A DNA stretch of 64,000 nucleotides, from contig OX638372.1 in NCBI GenBank assembly GCA_951812925.1, positions 69,519,407 to 69,583,406 of the forward strand. The letters are read 5' to 3'. The first letter of the stretch is position 1. Each line of letters opens with the position of its first letter. The DNA is from Calliopum simillimum (lineage: Eukaryota; Arthropoda; Insecta; Diptera; Lauxaniidae). The notes below the pieces were generated by a model. That model saw only the letters and a program-made list of their open reading frames with translations. It did no database searches and was not told the origin of the DNA. Made by a program: the position numbers and the translations under genes. Below, piece by piece: positions 57,357 to 64,000 of the stretch.

Positions 57357-58884
57357 TAGGTCCGAATAAAAAAATCGAGTCAGAAATTGCCAATGTTTGG
57401 GAAGTTATGTGATCCCATATCGGTCGATTACATAAGCATAGAATGGCTGATATGTTATATACAATTTTGTAAATGTATAAGGTTTTATTTTTAAAATGCT
57501 GAAAAATTGTCAACTTATCAAAATATTTACAAAATTAATATGGAATTAAAAATTATCTGTCATATGATATGGATTGACTACATTAACAAATGACACACAT
57601 ATGACATGTGGTACCAAACTAAATAAAAATAATCTTGAAATGTCTTTTAATTTTGCAAACCTTTTACAAACTTTCTTAATTTTTTTAGTGTTGTTAGGAT
57701 AAAACCTTATACCTTTAGCAAAAAGTGACATATTTTAAATATGTTTTACGTAAACTAAGCATCTACATAGCTTTCCAAAATCTGTTTCCACCAAATAGAT
57801 CAAACGGGTTTTTCCTATTTAGTTATACTGTCTACTTTCAAGTGCTAAGTGCTGTTTTGAGAAATAAAATGGGACGCAGTTGTACTGAAATTACAAGAAT
57901 GGAAAGCAGGAAAAAATCATTGAGTTGATTCATGTACCAGGTTATATCTCACAAGCTCCACGCGATATTTTAATAACATTTTACAAAGTAAGGTCTATAG
58001 TTACCTTGCAACAAACATGAAAGGGGTGTGTAAATACTAGTCGAAATATTCCGTTTTAAGTTATTATTACTTTTATGGGTCGAAGTCATGTCCGTTAACC
58101 GATTTCGCTTATTTCCAACTGCTTACTTTTACTACAAAGGTAAGGCCTCAATTTTCTTTGAATATGTTGCTTCGTTTTCCTGTAATAACGCAATCCGCAG
58201 ACAGATGAACAGACAAACAGACAGACAGACAAAACGTTTTGAAACTTCTCTCATAAAGTCGAGAAATGCACCTGATATTACCCATAAGGTGGCAACACTG
58301 CACTTTTGCCTTCAGCTTTGATATTTTACCATGTTCTGGCGACAAAAAATAATGTGTCAAACATGTTAAGCTGGCTCACATGCAACAAACGTATTGTCAT
58401 ACCGAACATGTTGTGACTGTGGTGAAATAAAAGCATTCCAACTTTGGACTTCAAACTTATAATGTTACGTTAACAGTGAAAATGGTAACTCTTCTGGTAA
58501 GTTTAATAAACATTTTCTTTATGCATATATATGTATGTATGTATGTACGAGTAAATGTAAATAGGACTATTTTGCAGAAAATCATTTGTTGGTTTTTTTT
58601 CTGACTGATTTAATTGTATCCTGATTTGCTTTTCTAACGAAAGAATGTATTTTTATATAATGACTGTATTAGAAGGAAATAAAACCAATCTAGCAAAACA
58701 GTTAATACCACAACGCATACAACACGGAATGCCAAATCTGACGTAATTTCATAAATACCAAGTGGAAATAAATAGATCATTGCCAGGAAATTTTAACGAA
58801 ATTGTTTTGCTCTTTTTTACTAATTGCGTTGCTTAGTACTATACTTCTTCCAAACGACCACTTCGTAGTCTAATATAATTGATT
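57357..58884. other. Intergenic sequence, no gene seen
   Basis: A CAGACAAACAGACAGACAGA tract at about 58212-58230 sits in sequence that looks like old Helitron-type repeat (TCATGTCCGTTAACCGATTT). An (ATGT)n tract followed by ACGAGTA is at 58530-58552. Confidence 0.45.
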
Positions 58885-59425
58885 AGTGGCCGTACCAAAG
58901 GGCCTAAGTACCATTTTAATAGTTTTGAGTTATTAATAAAACAATGAATGTTTCAGATTTTTTTAAAAATTTTTATAATGTTATTATTTCATAGCTTATA
59001 AAATACAACGGAAAATTAATTCATAACATAATTTGTAATAATGGATAGGTTATTTAAAAAACAATTCAATATGCAATTGTTTCAGAAAGGGCATAAGTAC
59101 CTTGTTTTCTTGCAATAGAAAGGGCATAAGTACCTTGCTTTTGTTCTGTTGAAAAGGCGTAAGTACCTTGTTGTATACCTATGGAAAAGGTTTAAGTGCC
59201 AAGTTTTACGTCCACTTAAAATAAATAAAACTTTCTAAATAGAACTGTTCTAGACATGGCACCGCTATTCGCGATCTATTGTATTATTTAATTTATTTTT
59301 AACTATACAATATTTGATGGCGCTTTTTTTTTTTGTAGAATCGTAGATAATAGTCCATAGAACATTTTGACATTAAAAACGACGAATGTCAAATTTTGGC
59401 ACTTAGGCTCTTTGGTACGGCCACT
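58885..59425. mobile_element. MITE with AGTGGCCGTACCAAAG termini and subterminal repeats of the end motif
   Basis: Left end AGTGGCCGTACCAAAGGGCC, right end complement GGCTCTTTGGTACGGCCACT. The motif GGGCATAAGTACC and close variants recurs inside at about 59088, 59121, 59151 and 59190, in the same orientation as the left end. The flanks (ATTGATT / CCTCAAT) suggest the true ends may lie about 7 bp further out. No ORF. The superfamily is uncertain, possibly hAT. Confidence 0.75.
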
Positions 59426-60199
59426 CCTCAATTTTTCGTTAAAAAGTTATGACTATTTGAAGACAAAATTTGTCTTATCTTTTATCACGATCTTCTTATA
59501 ACTTGTTGTTTGCACCGCAGATTAAAAATGTGATTTAAGACAGTTTCTGGATTTAGCTCAAAATCTGGGCATTGATCACATGATTTACCATACAAAAATA
59601 AATCTATGTCTGCTGAGATTTAACGTAAATCTGTGTATTAATCACAGCAAGTCTACCGATTTTGGCTATTTTCCACCAAGTGGCACCCCTGAACTTTGAC
59701 AATTGTCATCAAACACAAAACAAAGAAAAGATAAAGATAAATATGTATTAAGAAGAAAATGAAAGACAAGTATAATTTTACTGCTTCTGACATTTACTGA
59801 CAAAAATAAATCCGTGGAAACGTGTCGAATTTAACTATATGATTTACTAATCTCAGCAGAGCTAAATCTCCCATGGAAATCGGCTATTACTTTGATGATT
59901 TTAAAGTTTTAAATTGTCCTTGAAACGTTTAATACAGACAAAATTTATTTTATCTTTTGTCACGATCTTCTTATTTTAATTTTTAGAGTTGTCCTTAAGA
60001 CGTTTAATACAGCGTTCTGAAATCCAATTTTCTTCGGAAGCTGAAGCAATGCCAAAAACGGTTTCATAGAGGGGAGATATTCCCGATGTAGAGGAGGTGT
60101 TTTCTCGACACGCAGCTCAAATATTTCTATCTCGTGTGGTTTCTGAGATAATTAATGAAATTGAGATACACAAGATTCTATCTGCACATACTCAGATTA
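59426..60199. other. Intergenic sequence with a partial direct repeat
   Basis: ACAAAATTTGTCTTATCTTT near 59463 recurs about 476 bp further on (ACAAAATTTATTTTATCTTT), each followed by CACGATCTTCTTAT. The sequence between may be an insertion; no clear ends. Confidence 0.5.
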
Positions 60200-60965
60200 A
60201 AATTAATTTCACAAAGTTCTAACTGCCAGATAGAAGTTTGCGTTTCTGAAGAGAGCAGGCTAATTAGATAAAATCATGTAATTTTGTTAAAAAAAAGCCC
60301 CGATTTCGAGCCATCATGGTCATTTTGTTGGTAATTGGACTTAGAAAAAACCAACACTTAAGATTTATGCAGTCTTTGAAAAAAGGTCGAAAAACGGTTT
60401 TGGAAAATTGAAGAATTCGAATCGAAAATAGTCATTTCCGATATATTTGTTAACGCTGAATCCGAACCTGGCATCAGAGTTGGTATATCTTATATGGTTT
60501 CCAAGATGTATGTATGTATGTATTCTCCTTTAACTCCTAGGAGGAGCATAGGGCCAATCATGGTTTCCAAGATATCCTACCCCAAATGTTCAAAAATTAT
60601 AAAGAAACACGATTTTTGAGGTTGTTTAGAAGACGCACAAAGTTGTTTTGTTTTTTTCTATTGAATGCAACATTTATTACTGTTTTTTGTCTTCAAAATG
60701 AGCTAGAAACTGGTCTCGTGTAATTTTTCTTTAAAATGTTATATTCGCTTTAAATGATACGTAAAAAAAGTATGTCAATTTTCCAAAAACAGTTTCTCGA
60801 CCTTTTTTCAAAAACTGCATAAATCTTAAGTGGTGGTTTTTCTAAGTCCAATTACTAACAAAATTGGCCATGTTGGCTCAAAATCGAGGCTTGTTTAACA
60901 AAATTACACGATTTTATCTAATTTGCATGCTCTCTTACAGAAACACAAAGTTTAAAGTAGTCTTA
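60200..60965. repeat. Fold-back repeat containing a nested LINE tail
   Basis: TTAGATAAAATCATGTAATT (60264) pairs with AATTACACGATTTTATCTAA (60902). TGGACTTAGAAAAACC-like blocks, the AAGATTTATGCAGT block and AAAAAAGGTCGAAAAACGG pair with their complements at 60780-60860. The loop (60560-60760) contains the dispersed module also seen at 44.5 and 62.5 kb. Confidence 0.82.
60508..60559 (-). mobile_element. 52-bp RTE LINE 3' tail with a 14-bp target duplication
   Basis: On the minus strand it is ATTGGCCCTATGCTCCTCCT, continuing through AGGAGTTAAAGGAGAATACA into (ATAC)n, which matches the last bases of the LINE at 54817. ATGGTTTCCAAGAT flanks it on both sides (60494-60507 and 60560-60573). It is a severely 5'-truncated retrotransposition product. 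Confidence 0.93.
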
Positions 60966-61120
60966 ACTAAATCAAAAGTCGTAACTAATATGTTTTGGTA
61001 TTCCAGTAGCAGTTGGAAAGCTCTTTTCCGTCTTTATGAAGACGATTTTTAAGACCTGCAACCTAGAGGTCTAAGACCTTATTTGCACATTTTGACAAGT
61101 TCACCAGTAAATACGGTTGC
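60966..61120. other. Spacer, nothing seen
   Basis: Short unique-looking interval. Confidence 0.5.
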
Positions 61121-61255
61121 CAGACGCACTGTTTTAAGCAGTACATGTACTGTTTTTTCAAAAAAGTACTGTTTTATGATCAACACCCAAAACAGTACGC
61201 AGAAGTACTGTTTTTTTTTTTCAATAATGTACTGTTTTCTGTACTGTTTTTTCTA
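61121..61255 (+). repeat. Cluster of GTACTGTTTT decamers
   Basis: The motif (N)TACTGTTTT or its variant ACTGTTTT occurs six times in about 130 bp, along with the complement AAAACAGTAC near 61190. The spacing is irregular, so it is not a simple tandem array. Confidence 0.7.
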
Positions 61256-61867
61256 AAATTTTGTGTTGGAAAATGTAATTTGCTCATGTACGTACGCAAA
61301 ATACAGCTTGACTCAATTTTTAATACAAATAATACATTTTGGGTGACACTATATAACTTGTTGATCACTCTAACTTCACGATTGTCATAAAACTAGATTT
61401 TATAAAAAACATTGATACGGATATGCTTTTTGACGTGTTCACTCAGTTTGAATTTTTTCTGAAGCTGTGCAAAAATAAAAGCGAGTTGACACAAAATGGA
61501 AAGACTAAATAGTGGTAATTTCCCAATTTTGAAAAAGTATACAATTTTATTTTTTATATAACTACTTCATTAAAATGCACCCACTGAAAGAGTATTCTTT
61601 TTAATGTTTTCATATTGGAAAATGGAACGAAATAGACTTTTATTAAAAAATTTTAGAATGTGAACTGATTATATGGTCTAACTACTAGAGCGCCCACAAG
61701 ATATATGAAATGTGCAAAGAGGAATTTGTTTGCTCCCCGTCCATTTCCTGAAATTAGAGGTCAAAAAAATAAGATCTCAAAAAAAAATTTGAAATCGGTA
61801 GTGTAAAAAACACAGTCGGTTTTGGATCAAAAGTCGAAAAATTGACTAAAAAAAGGCAAGTCGCTTT
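61256..61867. other. Intergenic sequence, nothing seen
   Basis: AT-rich flank of the next fold-back. Confidence 0.45.
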
Positions 61868-63358
61868 GACTGGCCGTTACTTCGAAACTGTTAATTTTTT
61901 CGCAACATTTTTAAGACAGCTTTTGTAGAAAATGACCAGTTCAATATTATCTTCTTAGAAAGTTTTGGTCCAAAAATTAAATTTGTAGCTGTTTCGGTGC
62001 AAAAACTTCAATTTTTTAAGAAAATGTTCATGATTTTTTTTCTAGAAATTGATTTATTGTACTTTTCAAAGGCCGGAATATTTGTTCTAGAATCCTTATG
62101 TAATAAGAAATTAAATTATAATTAATTTAAAGAAAAAATTATTAAAAAATAATAAGTTTTAAGAGCCGGTCTCAAAGTTGGAAAAAAATTAATTATTTTA
62201 ATTTTTTTCTTTTAATTGCTACTTTATTGGATGCAAAAAAATTTATTGCTAGTTGTTATTAAATGCATCATTTAGAACTGCTTTTTGCCTTTAAAATGAA
62301 CTATGAAATGGACTTGTGCAATTCTTCTTTAAAAAATTATGACCATTTTAAAATGACATCATAAAAGTCAAAAATTATGTATGGATTTTCTACAGCAATT
62401 GCCATATTGCTATATCTTTTATAATGTCACTTTAAAATGGTCATAACTTTTTAAAGAAAAATTATATAAGACCACTTTATAGCTCATTTTGAAGAAGAAA
62501 AAAACAGTTCTAAATAACGCATTTCATAGAAATGACCAAAACGATTTCGTGCGTGTTCTACACAACCTTAAAAATCGTGTTTTTTGAACATTAGGGGTAA
62601 GATATCTCACAAACCATAAACGATGCAGCAATTTTGCATCCAGTTTCGGATTCAACATTAACAAATATACCTAAAATTACTATTTTGGTTCTGGTTTGTA
62701 GTGGTTTATTTAAAAATACCGTTTTTCGACCTCATTTTAGAAACCATTCGATCAACCGATTTTGAAAACTTTTTTTTCTTATTCAGTTAATACTCACGTG
62801 TAACTTAACATCTCTGTGGAATTCATGACAACTTGATTTAAACTTTTTCCTGGGCTGCGTGCACGAAATTTTCGATTATCTCTTCTGAACCAGCCCAAAA
62901 ACTCACTAAAACGAAAATAAATGCTATTTTCGTGTTCAGCGACCCCAAATTAGCTTAGAATATATGACGACCAAAAGTGTTTCTTATCAAATTAAGAAGA
63001 AAAAAAAAATAATACAATAATTAAAAATAAAAAATACATTTTTTTCTCAACTTTGAAACAGGCTCCATTCCTTAAAAACTAATATTTTTTAATAATTTTT
63101 TATTTAATTTAATCAACATTTAATTCCCTGCATCATAAGTATTCCAGAACAAATATTCCGCCCTTTGAAAACTACAACAAACCAATTTATAAGAAAAAAG
63201 TCATGAACATTTTCTTAAAAAATTTAAATTTTTATACCGAAACAGCAACAAATTTAATTTTTGGACCAAAACTTTTTAAGAAGATAATGTTGACCTAGTC
63301 ATTCTCTACAAAAGTTGTCTTAAAAACATCACGAAAAAATAACACTATGCAACAGCCA
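61868..63358. repeat. Large nested fold-back, about 1.5 kb
   Basis: Outer arms about 61868-62240 and 62960-63358: AGAAAATGTTCATGATTTTT pairs with AAAAAGTCATGAACATTTTC, and AATTAAATTTGTAGCTGTTT with AAACAGCAACAAATTTAATT. Inside lies a second palindrome, about 62246-62540 (AAAATTATGACCATTTTAAA with TTTAAAATGGTCATAACTTT). The inner right flank holds the module ATCGTGTTTTTTGAACATTA ... GGATTCAACATT. No coding capacity. Confidence 0.82.
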
Positions 63359-64000
63359 AATCTCCCAGTGAATGCCACTATCCATTTCATATGTAAAATG
63401 GGCTGCTGATTCCGAAAATCGCTTTATTTTTTTTTTTTTATTTCGTGTCGTTTTTGAGATATCGGTCATTTTCGGTTTTCAGACCAAAAAAAAAAGATAG
63501 TTCCATTTAAATATAAATACCTCAGGAACTAATGTTGGTGTTCAAATGTATTATATGTCATATTAAAGGTAATTAAAATACCTACAAATAATATTCACAT
63601 CACTTTTTGGTTGGTTTGTTAGTTTCGGCGAAATAAATTGATTTCTAAAAAAAACATTTTTTTTTTTTCGAAAAAATTAACAAAAAATCAAAATCAACTG
63701 CAGATTTATACGAGGAAGAAATAACTTTCTTATAATTTTTTTTGCTTTTGTATCATAGACTATATATTTGTGAAGAAAATAAGATACCACTTAAAAAAAT
63801 CGATGGGAAAATGCAAAAGTTGTATACAATTCATTGATAAATTACTAAAATGCGTTTTTGCCTATTTTTTTCGGCTAATTTAGTAAACTGTCGATAATTT
63901 GAAACTTTTTGTAAAACAAATGAGAAAATCCAAAAAATTCTTAAAGTAGGCGTTAAAAAAAAATACCCGTGTCTCGTCGTTTTTCTCCAGCACGTCAGAT
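63359..64000. other. AT-rich end of window, no gene seen
   Basis: No open frame or repeat end could be recognised. Confidence 0.5.

Overview
The window reads as a stretch of a higher-fly (Diptera, Brachycera) nuclear genome, very AT-rich, with large introns and many decayed transposons. The strongest taxonomic clue is the only gene recognised: the fly member of the BCL11 zinc-finger family (called CG9650 in Drosophila). DINE-1-like Helitrons and recurring (ATAC)nGAGTA tracts fit a true fruit fly (Tephritidae), but that is an inference.

Layout. 1-13429 holds no recognisable exon and is either the large 5' intron of the BCL11 gene or its upstream region. It carries several long fold-back (palindromic) repeats, a G-quadruplex motif and a MITE with a second insertion nested in it. 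Three small exons follow at 13430-13582, 13651-13833 and 13897-14199, separated by introns of 68 and 63 bp. A 21.3-kb intron (14200-35533) is filled with mobile-element debris: fold-back repeats, an RTE-type LINE fragment, a DINE-1-like Helitron, a PIF/Harbinger-like MITE, an 804-bp hAT MITE with a clean 8-bp target duplication, and two head-to-head Tc1-like transposase fragments. The last exon, 35534-38151, encodes six of the seven zinc fingers. The frame stays open for 48 codons beyond its TGA, to a second TGA at 38296-38298, so stop-codon readthrough is possible. An AT-rich 3' UTR follows to about 41.2 kb.

Downstream (41240-64000) I see no host gene. This part is a mosaic of elements: a Helitron with both termini intact (41240-43917), a 424-bp tandem array, several MITEs, two DINE-1-like elements joined head to tail, a possible tRNA-derived SINE remnant, the 3' end of an RTE LINE, a 1.6-kb Tc1-like giant palindrome, a MITE with repeated copies of its terminal motif, and two further fold-backs. 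One of these carries a 52-bp LINE tail flanked by a 14-bp target duplication.

The visible exons form one transcription unit on the + strand. All four splice junctions are phase 1, so the joined reading frame runs without interruption through 1,084 residues. The most interesting signals are the possible readthrough extension, the set of fold-back repeats sharing one module (a possible source of hairpin RNA), and several insertions whose exact boundaries can be read.
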